This document shows positions 1 through 6,708 of a stretch of DNA of 7,764 nucleotides, piece by piece. Location of the stretch: positions 1 to 7,764 of the forward strand of contig CAILUB010000255.1 of the NCBI GenBank assembly GCA_903837305.1, in the 5' to 3' direction. The notes beneath the pieces were generated by a model. The model did no database searches, had not been told where the DNA came from, and saw nothing but the letters and a program-made list of their open reading frames with translations. Each line of letters starts with the position of its first letter. Position 1 is the stretch's first letter. Made by a program: the position numbers and the translations under genes. The DNA comes from an uncultured Cytophagaceae bacterium. GTDB taxonomy: Bacteria; Bacteroidota; Bacteroidia; Cytophagales; Spirosomataceae.

Positions 1-4
1 AATT

Positions 5-931
5 ATGGAAGATTATAACAAGATCATCGAGTCCTTAGGTGTTAAATTCATCAAAGCGAGAAACATTAGAATATTACAACCGATTCGTATCAAGAATTTC
101 TATGACGTAGAAAATTCGCTCTTGATATTGTACAAAGGGGAAGTATCTTTTGGCGAGGAGGAGACTCCCGTAGAGGAAGGTGACATGCTTTTTATCCCAG
201 GGGGTAAAATGATTAGCGTAACCTACGGAAATGCAGAAAAACCGAGAGCGGTGAACAATGAAGAGTTCATGACGCATCGCGAATTGTATTTTGATCAAAA
301 TACGGATGCATCGCTTATTGGAGAACAGCCTAATTCATTTGGAATGGTGGCCTTCGAAGCGAAAGTTTTTGATTCCGTTAACTTCTTTACTTCATTAGAT
401 ATTCCTCCGTTTTTAATTAAACGCGACGATAAACTAGCAGCCACCATCCGTGAGATCTTAGAAGAAGATCTTTCAGATGCCATCGGAAAAGGACGTATCA
501 TTAAGATCAAAACGGAAGAGATCGTGATCGAAGTAATTCGTTACATCATTGAGAATCGTTTATTCGTAGAGCAATTAGCTACTAATTCAACTTACTTTAA
601 AGACCCACGCTTAATCGATATCTTCGCTTACATCAAGGATCATTTGGGTGGTGATTTGTCCAATAAGGTTTTGGCAAACGTCGCAAACGTATCGGAAGAC
701 TATGTAGGTCAATATTTCAAGATGTTAACGGGTATTAACCCACAAGATTATATCGAGTACCAACGTATGGAAGCGGCGGTAGGTTTACTTCGCACGACGA
801 AGAAATCCATCCGCGCAATCGGTTCCGAAGTGGGCTACAAAGACACGGCGTATTTCTGCCGTCGTTTCAAGATGATGTTTGGTATTCCAGCTGGAAAGAT
901 GAGACGAAGAGAGTCGTTGATGAATATTTAA
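5..931 (+). CDS. AraC-family transcriptional regulator
   Basis: A 308-residue cytoplasmic DNA-binding regulator. The N-terminal part (about residues 35-75) reads like a small cupin-type sensor barrel, with alternating hydrophobic strands, the turn VEEGD and then MLFIPGG. Residues 140-210 are mostly helical and probably act as linker or dimer interface. The C-terminal 95 residues form the AraC/XylS double helix-turn-helix: first HTH near 221-241 (VLANVANVSEDYVGQYFK), second near 269-292 (IRAIGSEVGYKDTAYFCRRF), followed by the usual FGIPAGKMRRR end. The effector and target genes cannot be read from the sequence. Only four bases precede the chosen ATG and they contain no in-frame stop, so the true start could lie upstream of the window, although the length suits the family. 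It converges on the pseudouridine synthase gene and ends at a strong terminator, so it is probably the last gene of its transcript. The family call is firm; the biological role is unknown. Confidence 0.9.
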   Translation: MEDYNKIIESLGVKFIKARNIRILQPIRIKNFYDVENSLLILYKGEVSFGEEETPVEEGDMLFIPGGKMISVTYGNAEKPRAVNNEEFMTHRELYFDQNTDASLIGEQPNSFGMVAFEAKVFDSVNFFTSLDIPPFLIKRDDKLAATIREILEEDLSDAIGKGRIIKIKTEEIVIEVIRYIIENRLFVEQLATNSTYFKDPRLIDIFAYIKDHLGGDLSNKVLANVANVSEDYVGQYFKMLTGINPQDYIEYQRMEAAVGLLRTTKKSIRAIGSEVGYKDTAYFCRRFKMMFGIPAGKMRRRESLMNI

Positions 932-966
932 CAAAAAAACCCGCTGATAAACAAAAAACCCGCTGA
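930..966. repeat. Tandem direct repeat AACA(n)CCCGCTGA
   Basis: Two near-identical copies lie in tandem. The first (930-947) is AAC, seven A, CCCGCTGA; the second (950-966) is AAC, six A, CCCGCTGA. The first copy begins inside the stop codon of the AraC gene. The second copy is the left arm of the terminator hairpin, so the first is a spare left arm that could pair with the same right arm (TCAGCGGGTTTTTTG, 973-987). Confidence 0.8.
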
Positions 967-993
967 GAAATCTCAGCGGGTTTTTTGTTTATC
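946..993. terminator. Bidirectional intrinsic terminator
   Basis: A perfect 23-bp inverted repeat: 946-968 against 971-993 with only AA between, so the real loop is about four bases. The core CCCGCTGAGA / TCTCAGCGGG is GC-rich and is flanked by six A on the left and six T on the right, which gives a U-tract after the stem on either strand. It starts 15 bases after the AraC stop codon and lies between two convergent genes, so it can end the AraC transcript rightward and the pseudouridine synthase transcript leftward. Confidence 0.93.
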
Positions 994-995
994 AA

Positions 996-1050
996 CAGTC
1001 GGCAGTCGTCAGTAATTAGTAAAACTCTACTTACTGTCAACTGCCCACTG
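996..1050. repeat. Inverted pair of CAGTNNN heptad arrays
   Basis: The left arm (996-1019) is a 7-base series: CAGTCGG, CAGTCGT, CAGTAAT, then TAG. The right arm (1027-1050), read on the other strand, has the same rhythm: CAGTGGG, CAGTTGA, CAGTAAG, then TAG. The arms match at 20 of 24 positions around a 7-base spacer. It is not coding and lacks the T-tract of a terminator. The form suggests a dispersed palindromic intergenic repeat of the REP or miniature-element kind. That class assignment is inference, because copy number in the genome is not visible here. Confidence 0.65.
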
Positions 1051-1051
1051 T

Positions 1052-1070
1052 GTCGCAGCGGAGCTGCGAC
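1052..1070. repeat. GC-rich hairpin abutting the stop codon
   Basis: GTCGCAGC (1052-1059), loop GGA, GCTGCGAC (1063-1070): a perfect 8-bp stem. On the minus strand the last G of the TAG stop of the pseudouridine synthase is the first base of this hairpin. No T-run follows on that strand, so it is not a classical terminator. It could shield the 3' end of the mRNA or be part of the neighbouring palindromic repeat. Confidence 0.7.
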
Positions 1071-2632
1071 TAAAGTAAATACTTCAACTTCACTAACTCC
1101 CTCTCCGTCAAGAATCTCCAGCTTCCGCGTGGAAGATCTTTCTTCGTTAAGCCAGCAAAAGTCGTGCGGTCTAGTTTTGTCACTTCGTAACCTAAGTGTT
1201 CGAAAATACGACGAACGATGCGGTTTTTACCTGAGTGGATTTTCACACCGATGACGTAACCGTCTGGAGTGACTTTGGCCAAATCATCCACTTTAATTTC
1301 TCCATCCTCCAAGGTTAAACCCTCTTTGATTTTCTCGAAATCTTCGTCCGTCAAAGGCTTGTCTAATTCCGCTTGGTAAATCTTCTCGATTTCGTTCGAT
1401 GGATGCGTCAATTTATCCGCTAACTCACCATCATTCGTAATCAACAATAAACCAGTCGTGTTTCTATCCAAACGTCCCACCGGGTAAATACGCGATTCTG
1501 TCGCGTTCTTAACGAGTTCCATTACGGTCTTGCGATCGTTTGGATCTTCGGTGGTGGTTAAGAAGTCTTTTGGCTTATTTAATAATAAGTAAACTGGTTT
1601 TTCGCGGTTCAATTTGCGGTTACCATATTTCACGATGTCCGTCGGCATCACTTGGTATCCCATTTCTGTGATCACCTTGTTATTAACCTTGATCTCCCCT
1701 GCTTCGATTAACTTATCTGCATCGCGACGAGAACAAATTCCTGCGTTTGCGATGTAGCGGTTTAAGCGAATTTCGTCAGAGCGACGTTCGGTTTGAGCAA
1801 TTTTCTTTTGGATTTTCGAAGGAGCACGCTCCTTATAGCGATCTAATTTATATTGAGGCTCGTATGCCGGGCCTGCATCAAAACGAGAGCGACTTTTAAA
1901 AGTCTCTCGGTCAGAATAACGTGGATTACGAGCCCCTTCTGGACGCTCGCCACGCTCTGCAGAACGCTCAGTGCGCTCCTCGTAGCGACGCTCGATACGT
2001 GCCGTTGGATTCTCATCACGAGGTGTCGTCGATTCTTCCGATCCTTCTACCTTAGGTGCCGCATTGCGATCCCAGCGATTATCTCCTTTATAGGGTGTAC
2101 GTGTTGGATTTTCAGTTCTGCCAAATGGCTTGCGTTCGCCGCCTTGATACGGCTTGCGCTCGCCGCCTTCGCGGTTAAACGGTTTTCTTTCCCCATCAAA
2201 AGGTTTGCGATCTCCGAAGGAACGGCGTTCGCCACCCTCGCGGTTATCGCGATTGAATGGTTTTCTTTCGCCACCTTGATACGGTTTGCGTTCTCCTTCT
2301 TGATAGGGCTTACGCTCTCCATCAAATGGCTTACGATCTCCTCCTTGATACGGTTTTCTTTCCCCATCAAATGGCTTGCGATCTGTTGAAAAACGATTGG
2401 ATGATTCTGAACGTGGTGCACGTGGGGCACCTGAATCATTACGTGGCCCTCTAAACTCGCGAGGAGCACCTGAGTCATGGCGATCATTACGTGGGCCGTT
2501 AAAATCACGACCTGTGGAAGGGCGACCTTCTGATCTGCCGGTAGATCTTGCTGTGGATCTTCCCTCTGGTGCACGACCTTCTGATGGTCGGCTGCTACGA
2601 CGGCTATCGTCGTTTGAAATTCTTTTTCTCAT
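1070..2632 (-). CDS. rluB: 23S rRNA pseudouridine synthase, RluB/RsuA family, with long charged repeat N-terminus
   Basis: Converts a uridine in rRNA to pseudouridine, acting on ribosomes or their precursors in the cytoplasm. The core is standard: an S4 RNA-binding domain at about 287-330 (IRLNRYIANAGICSRRDAD), then the synthase domain at about 345-495 with motif GRLDRNTTGLLLITNDG, where Asp389 is the expected catalytic nucleophile. YLLLNKP and the segment RKTVMELV favour RluB over RsuA, RluE or RluF, but the target site cannot be proven. Unusual is the first ~285 residues: Arg/Gly/Glu/Pro/Ser-rich, predicted disordered, and including ten [DE]RKP[FY] units (84-171). E. coli RluB has about 290 residues in all, against 520 here. 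The ATG at 2632 is chosen because the reading frame is open throughout, the start lies downstream of a good -7 promoter element, and the tail keeps a coherent amino-acid pattern. It is transcribed alone, divergent from the lipoprotein gene and convergent with the AraC gene. Confidence 0.93.
   Translation of the reverse strand: MRKRISNDDSRRSSRPSEGRAPEGRSTARSTGRSEGRPSTGRDFNGPRNDRHDSGAPREFRGPRNDSGAPRAPRSESSNRFSTDRKPFDGERKPYQGGDRKPFDGERKPYQEGERKPYQGGERKPFNRDNREGGERRSFGDRKPFDGERKPFNREGGERKPYQGGERKPFGRTENPTRTPYKGDNRWDRNAAPKVEGSEESTTPRDENPTARIERRYEERTERSAERGERPEGARNPRYSDRETFKSRSRFDAGPAYEPQYKLDRYKERAPSKIQKKIAQTERRSDEIRLNRYIANAGICSRRDADKLIEAGEIKVNNKVITEMGYQVMPTDIVKYGNRKLNREKPVYLLLNKPKDFLTTTEDPNDRKTVMELVKNATESRIYPVGRLDRNTTGLLLITNDGELADKLTHPSNEIEKIYQAELDKPLTDEDFEKIKEGLTLEDGEIKVDDLAKVTPDGYVIGVKIHSGKNRIVRRIFEHLGYEVTKLDRTTFAGLTKKDLPRGSWRFLTERELVKLKYLL
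2120..2383 (-). repeat. Coding repeat array, ten [DE]RKP[FY] units in the pseudouridine synthase tail
   Basis: Codons 84-171 carry ten copies of [DE]RKP[FY], mostly extended to GERKPYQGG, DRKPFDG or ERKPFNR, plus one decayed unit (ERRSFG, 135-140). Spacing is seven to nineteen residues. The DNA copies differ by many silent changes (for example both GGTTTT/GGTTTG and GGGCTT/GGCTTA versions on the + strand), so the array is not a recent slippage product. The peptide pattern appears to have been kept while codons drifted. Confidence 0.85.
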
Positions 2633-2762
2633 GGTTGTACAACATCACTGCTGGAATAAAAGAGGACGAACGTTTGTCATCTTGCTTTCGATTGTCGAAA
2701 TTTAGGCAAAGGTAGAGAATATAATCGGTTTTGTATTTATTTTTATATTCGCTTAATCATCT
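2633..2762. other. Divergent intergenic promoter region
   Basis: 130 AT-rich bases separate the divergent starts of the pseudouridine synthase and the PorE-like lipoprotein. Beyond the minus-strand -7 element they hold a perfect hairpin TTTCGA-TTG-TCGAAA (2686-2700), a 14-base near-palindrome GACGAACGTTTGTC (2665-2678, 12 of 14 symmetric), and a weak rightward -7 candidate TATATTCG (2744-2751) with no matching TTG box at the proper distance. No Shine-Dalgarno sequence precedes either start. Confidence 0.6.
2706..2714 (-). promoter_or_regulatory. Bacteroidota-type -7 promoter element for the pseudouridine synthase
   Basis: Read on the minus strand this is TACCTTTGC, an exact match to the Bacteroidota -7 consensus TAnnTTTG. 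The expected start of transcription is near 2698-2700, giving a leader of about 66 bases. I find no clear TTG -33 box upstream, so the promoter may be weak or may depend on another factor. Confidence 0.6.
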
Positions 2763-4772
2763 ATGAACAATATAAAGCCATTTAAACCAACCACTTACCT
2801 CTATCTTTTCCTGATAGTGGAATTACTAAATGCCTGTAATTCTGATGCCCGATTATTTAAAACAGCCATAGAAAATTTCGAATTAGGAGAATATGAATGG
2901 GCCATACGAGATGTAAAACCGTTAGCAAATCGGAATTACAGATCAGTAGAAACAAATTATTTAGTGGCGGAATCGTATCGTCTCTCGAATCGCATTCAAT
3001 TTGCAGGACCTTATTATTTAATAGCGAAGGAAAAAGCAAATGAAGATCCACTCCTTAGTTTACATTTAGCCTATTCAGCTAAAGCAAATGGCAAATATGC
3101 CGAAACTAAAAAATATTTACAGGAATTTATTGCGAGTAAACCCAGCTCACGTGAGTACGCCATTAAAGCAGAAATTGAATTAGAAAACCTGTCCTCCGTC
3201 GAGGAATACACTAAAAACCCTAGCCCAGTTAAAATTCAAGGCTTGATTGGGAATACGAAGCAGGCAGAATTTGGCCCGATAAAAAATGGGGAGGAACTCA
3301 TTCTAACTAGCTCTAAAAAACCATTAATCTACAAAAATAATGGGCTCCCTTATCTAGGTTTATATAAAGCTCGTTTAAAAAGCCCCACTGAAATTGAACA
3401 ATTAGAGGTCTTTAGTTCTAATCTTTTAGATGACAATGCAAATGAGGGCACACCAGCCTTTTCGAAAGATGGGAAAACGATGGTATTTGCAAGAGGAAAC
3501 TCCGGAAAAAGTAAAGACCCCTCACCTGATGTAGATTTATATATATCATCCTTAAGAGACGGAATATGGTCAGTCCCAGAGCGTCTGCCTATTTCTGACT
3601 CCTTAGGTTGGGACGGCAGCCCATCGTTCTCACGAGATGGGAAATCGCTCTATTTTAGTTCGAATCGAAGAGGAGGAAAAGGAGGATTGGATTTATATCG
3701 AGCACCGATGGATAACTCAGGTCGGTTTGGGAAACCTATTAATCTGGGCTCTAGCATCAATACGCGTGGAAATGAGCTATTCCCTTATGTATCCGAGGAC
3801 GGTAAACTTTTTTTCTCCTCAGATGGGCATCCTAGTTTAGGTGGCCTAGATATTTTTGTTGCTACACGGAGGGATGAGGAGATACAAGTGGAACATTTAG
3901 GCGTTCCGATGAATTCTTCAGGAGATGATTTTGGCCTATTTTTATCTGATACGAATCAAGGCTATTTTAGCTCAAATCGAACAGGGGGTAAAGGAGACGA
4001 TGATATCTATTTCTTTCAATCTTCTAATTCTGAGGATCGCTGGTGGTCAAATGAAACCACGATTGCAGAGAGCTCAGAGCCCGTTAAAGTGGCTTTATAT
4101 CACTTAAGGACGCAAATTTTAAACAGTCGAAACAAGCCAATTGCGAACGCAAAGGTGGGAATTAAACGCAATGGAGAGATTGAACCTGTGCTGTATAGTG
4201 ATGCCAAAGGATTCTTACCCATCATCGATTTAAACCCTGCAGACCAAATCAGTTTTAATGCGAGTAAAGAGAAATTCTTGACAAAACGCAGTGAATTTTT
4301 GTTAGATGGAAAAGAGATTCCTAAACAGCTTTTGAAAAAAGAATTGACAGATACGACATTTGATCATAAAATCACCTTGGGAATTGCTGAAATCGGGGAA
4401 GAATTAGGGGCGATGTTTGGCGTTAATCCGATCTATTATGACTTAGATAAAGCTGTAATTCGACCAGATGCAGCACTGGAACTAGATAAAATTGTTCAAG
4501 TTTTACAAGACAATCCAGAAATCTCCATCGAACTAGGATCTCATACAGATTCGCGCGCTTCTGCGTCCTATAACCTAAAATTGTCCCAAAGACGAGCTGA
4601 TTCTGCGGTGAAATACATCATCGATCATGGAATTAGCGCAAATAGAATTAAGGCTAAAGGATATGGTGAATCGCAGTTAATCAATGGTTGTACCGATGGG
4701 GTTGATTGTAGTGAAGAGGCACACCAAGAAAACCGCCGAACTGAATTTAAAATTACGGATCTCAATGACTAA
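2763..4772 (+). CDS. OmpA-family outer-membrane lipoprotein, PorE-like (TPR / PD40 propeller / CarboxypepD_reg / OmpA_C)
   Basis: A 669-residue lipoprotein expected on the periplasmic face of the outer membrane and bound to peptidoglycan. The signal peptide ends in the lipobox LLNAC, with Cys25 to be lipidated. Residues 28-145 are helical and TPR-like. Residues 165-420 carry PD40/propeller blades (PAFSKDGKTMVFARG, PSFSRDGKSLYFSSNRRGG, YVSEDGKLFFSSDG, then YFSSNRTGGKGDDDIYFF). Residues 447-500 look like a CarboxypepD_reg fold. OmpA_C spans 556-665 with the peptidoglycan-binding residues Asp596 (SHTDSR) and Arg611 (LSQRRA), plus the Cys643/Cys649 pair common in Bacteroidota. This order and size match PorE (PG1058, about 670 residues) of the Porphyromonas type IX secretion system. 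However, OmpA proteins encoded beside PorP/SprF genes share the layout, so the symbol is withheld. It is the first gene of the rightward cluster, and its stop overlaps the next start. Confidence 0.88.
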   Translation: MNNIKPFKPTTYLYLFLIVELLNACNSDARLFKTAIENFELGEYEWAIRDVKPLANRNYRSVETNYLVAESYRLSNRIQFAGPYYLIAKEKANEDPLLSLHLAYSAKANGKYAETKKYLQEFIASKPSSREYAIKAEIELENLSSVEEYTKNPSPVKIQGLIGNTKQAEFGPIKNGEELILTSSKKPLIYKNNGLPYLGLYKARLKSPTEIEQLEVFSSNLLDDNANEGTPAFSKDGKTMVFARGNSGKSKDPSPDVDLYISSLRDGIWSVPERLPISDSLGWDGSPSFSRDGKSLYFSSNRRGGKGGLDLYRAPMDNSGRFGKPINLGSSINTRGNELFPYVSEDGKLFFSSDGHPSLGGLDIFVATRRDEEIQVEHLGVPMNSSGDDFGLFLSDTNQGYFSSNRTGGKGDDDIYFFQSSNSEDRWWSNETTIAESSEPVKVALYHLRTQILNSRNKPIANAKVGIKRNGEIEPVLYSDAKGFLPIIDLNPADQISFNASKEKFLTKRSEFLLDGKEIPKQLLKKELTDTTFDHKITLGIAEIGEELGAMFGVNPIYYDLDKAVIRPDAALELDKIVQVLQDNPEISIELGSHTDSRASASYNLKLSQRRADSAVKYIIDHGISANRIKAKGYGESQLINGCTDGVDCSEEAHQENRRTEFKITDLND

Positions 4773-6102
4773 ATTTCTCTTAAAAAATGCCCAAATCGTC
4801 AATGAAGGCAAGACAATAAATTCAGATCTTAGGATAGAAAACGGACGGATTTCAAAAATAGCTCCTAACCTTAGTCCTCTGCCAGATGAGGTCATACTAG
4901 ACCTCAGTGGAAAACATATTTTCCCAGGGATGATCGACGATCAGGTACATTTCAGAGAGCCTGGTTTAACGCACAAGGCGACTATCGCTAGCGAAGCTCG
5001 CGCAGCAGTGGCTGGGGGGGTTACCAGTTTTATGGAGATGCCCAATACCGTACCCAATGCCTTAACACAGGAATTATTGGCAGATAAATACGCGATTGCG
5101 GCGGCTGGATCTTTGGCAAACTACTCCTTCTTCATGGGGGCCGGAAACGATAATTTAGAGGAAGTTTTAAAGACAAATCCCCGCAATGTATGCGGAGTGA
5201 AAATCTTCATGGGGTCCTCGACGGGAAATATGCTCGTAGATAATGCGCAGACCTTAGAGAAGTTATTCTCCAGCTGCGAAATGTTAATTGCAACGCACTG
5301 CGAAGATGAAGCGACGGTTCGTGCGCGAACAGAACTTTTCAAGGAAAAATACCCAGAAAATGCTCCCGCTTACATTCATCCGTTGGTCCGAAACGAGGAA
5401 GCCTGTTATTTGTCCTCTTCTATGGCAGTGGATTTAGCGAAGAAAAACAATACGCGTTTGCATATTCTGCACATCTCAACAGAGGAGGAATTAGCCCTGT
5501 TTGAAACGGGTAAAGCCGTAAAAGATAAACGTATTACGGCAGAAGTTTGCGTCCACCATTTGTGGTTTGACGCAGCACAATACGATACGTTAGGGAATCA
5601 AATTAAATGCAATCCGGCTATTAAAGACGCGCGTCACAAGATGGCTTTGCGCAAGGCATTGGTGTCTGGGGAATTAGATATTATTGCTACCGATCATGCG
5701 CCACACACCTGGGAAGAGAAATCGCAGGAGTTTTGGAAAGCGCCATCTGGTTTACCCTTAGTGCAGCACCCTTTGTTGTTGATGATTGATTTGGCCAAAG
5801 AAGGTCTTATCAGCCTCGAACTCATCGCTGAAAAAACAGCCCATGCTGTGGCGGATTGTTTCCAAATAGAAGAACGTGGATATATCCGAGAAGGGTATTG
5901 GGCGGATTTAGCCATCGTAGATTTGAATAAACCTTTAACCGTGTCGAAAGACAACATCCATTACCAATGCGGTTGGTCTCCCCTGGAGGGACAGACCTTG
6001 TCCGCTTCGGTTGAACACACGTTTGTATCGGGACATTTAGCCTATTCAAAAGGTTTATTTAATGAGTCCGTTAAAGGAAAAAGATTGTTATTTGAAAGAT
6101 AA
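4765..6102 (+). CDS. pyrC: Dihydroorotase
   Basis: Catalyses the reversible cyclisation of N-carbamoyl-L-aspartate to dihydroorotate, the third step of de novo pyrimidine synthesis, in the cytoplasm. The 445-residue amidohydrolase has the family signature VHFREPGLTHK (61-71), AVAGGVTSFMEMPNT, GVKIFMGSSTG with Lys146 as probable carboxylated ligand, ATHCE (His178), LHILHIS (His236) and ATDHAPH (Asp310, catalytic base). The usual first metal ligand of HxH is glutamine here (Gln60-Val-His62); from memory this is typical of Bacteroidota enzymes, so it is not damage. The ATG at 4765 is chosen over an in-frame ATG at 4684, because the 27 extra residues would lie inside the conserved OmpA domain of the upstream gene and MTKFLLKNAQI is the normal beginning. 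Start and upstream stop overlap as ATGACTAA, which suggests translational coupling. The gene ends directly against ribonuclease HII. A run of seven G occurs at 5014-5020. Confidence 0.95.
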   Translation: MTKFLLKNAQIVNEGKTINSDLRIENGRISKIAPNLSPLPDEVILDLSGKHIFPGMIDDQVHFREPGLTHKATIASEARAAVAGGVTSFMEMPNTVPNALTQELLADKYAIAAAGSLANYSFFMGAGNDNLEEVLKTNPRNVCGVKIFMGSSTGNMLVDNAQTLEKLFSSCEMLIATHCEDEATVRARTELFKEKYPENAPAYIHPLVRNEEACYLSSSMAVDLAKKNNTRLHILHISTEEELALFETGKAVKDKRITAEVCVHHLWFDAAQYDTLGNQIKCNPAIKDARHKMALRKALVSGELDIIATDHAPHTWEEKSQEFWKAPSGLPLVQHPLLLMIDLAKEGLISLELIAEKTAHAVADCFQIEERGYIREGYWADLAIVDLNKPLTVSKDNIHYQCGWSPLEGQTLSASVEHTFVSGHLAYSKGLFNESVKGKRLLFER

Positions 6103-6690
6103 ATGTCAGCTTTACTCCCCTTTTATTCTCCAATTGGACTAGAAGCTGGCTTAGATGAAGCTGGGAGAGGATGTTTAGCGGGTCCAGTGGTGGCTGCAGC
6201 GGTTATTTTACCTAAAGATTTTCATCACCCTTTTTTAACTGATTCGAAGCAAATGAGCTTGCGCCAGCGCAACGAATTAAAAAGATTAGTTCGGGAATAT
6301 GCAATTGATTTTGCTATTGCGGAAGTAGATGCTGGCAAGATAGATGAAATCAATATTTTAAAATCTAGTATTCTAGCCATGCACTTAGCAGTGGATCGAC
6401 TTACGCATCGTCCTGAACATTTATTGGTTGATGGCAACCGATTTTATAGCTACCCGCTAATTCCACATACCTGCCTTATCAAGGGGGATTCAAAATACTT
6501 TTCTATCGCGGCTGCTTCCATTTTGGCAAAAACCCATCGGGATGAGCTTATGGAAAAGGCAGCTCAAGAGCACCCAGGCTATGGCTGGGAAAAAAATGCG
6601 GGCTATCCCACTCTACAACATCGAAAAGCTATAGTAGAAAAAGGTTTAACAATTTTGCATCGAAAAACGTTTAAAGTAGAAATAAAATAA
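6103..6690 (+). CDS. rnhB: Ribonuclease HII
   Basis: Cuts the RNA strand of RNA/DNA hybrids and nicks 5' of single ribonucleotides built into DNA, starting ribonucleotide excision repair in the cytoplasm. All four metal-binding acids are present: Asp18 and Glu19 in LDEAGRG, Asp110 in LLVDGN and Asp129 in KGDSKYFSIAAAS. The GRG substrate-recognition motif is residues 21-23. The C-terminal GYGWEKNAGYPTLQH segment and the HRKTF end are also family-typical. At 195 residues it is a normal size and complete. The ATG follows the dihydroorotase stop with no gap and there is no Shine-Dalgarno sequence, so re-initiation by the same ribosome is plausible. No terminator separates it from the protease gene 18 bases on. 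Confidence 0.96.
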   Translation: MSALLPFYSPIGLEAGLDEAGRGCLAGPVVAAAVILPKDFHHPFLTDSKQMSLRQRNELKRLVREYAIDFAIAEVDAGKIDEINILKSSILAMHLAVDRLTHRPEHLLVDGNRFYSYPLIPHTCLIKGDSKYFSIAAASILAKTHRDELMEKAAQEHPGYGWEKNAGYPTLQHRKAIVEKGLTILHRKTFKVEIK

Positions 6691-6708
6691 TTCTGTAATT
6701 TAGCAAAT

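Noticed and set aside
985..1254. Small + strand open frame across the convergent gap
   Set aside because: It begins inside the terminator, runs through palindromic DNA and then antisense to the conserved pseudouridine synthase end; no protein features.
2120..2383. CRISPR-like array
   Set aside because: The repeats are short, degenerate and in frame in a single coding sequence; they have no unique spacers of constant length.
1853..2389. Long + strand open frame opposite the pseudouridine synthase tail
   Set aside because: Its repeats are the complement of the [DE]RKP[FY] array; the Phe/Ala/Ile-rich product is a shadow of Arg/Lys/Glu codons and has no domain of its own.
2047..2574. Alternative minus-strand frame within the same repeat region
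   Set aside because: A frame-shifted reading of the repetitive tail; it lacks its own start context and family features.
4684..4764. Upstream in-frame start giving a 472-residue dihydroorotase
   Set aside because: The extra 27 residues lie over the conserved end of the OmpA domain and do not resemble dihydroorotase; MTKFLLKNAQI from 4765 is the normal N-terminus.
6696..6703. TAATTTAG as a promoter for the protease gene
   Set aside because: One mismatch to TAnnTTTG, no TTG box at the proper upstream distance, and it would leave almost no leader; too weak to list as a feature.
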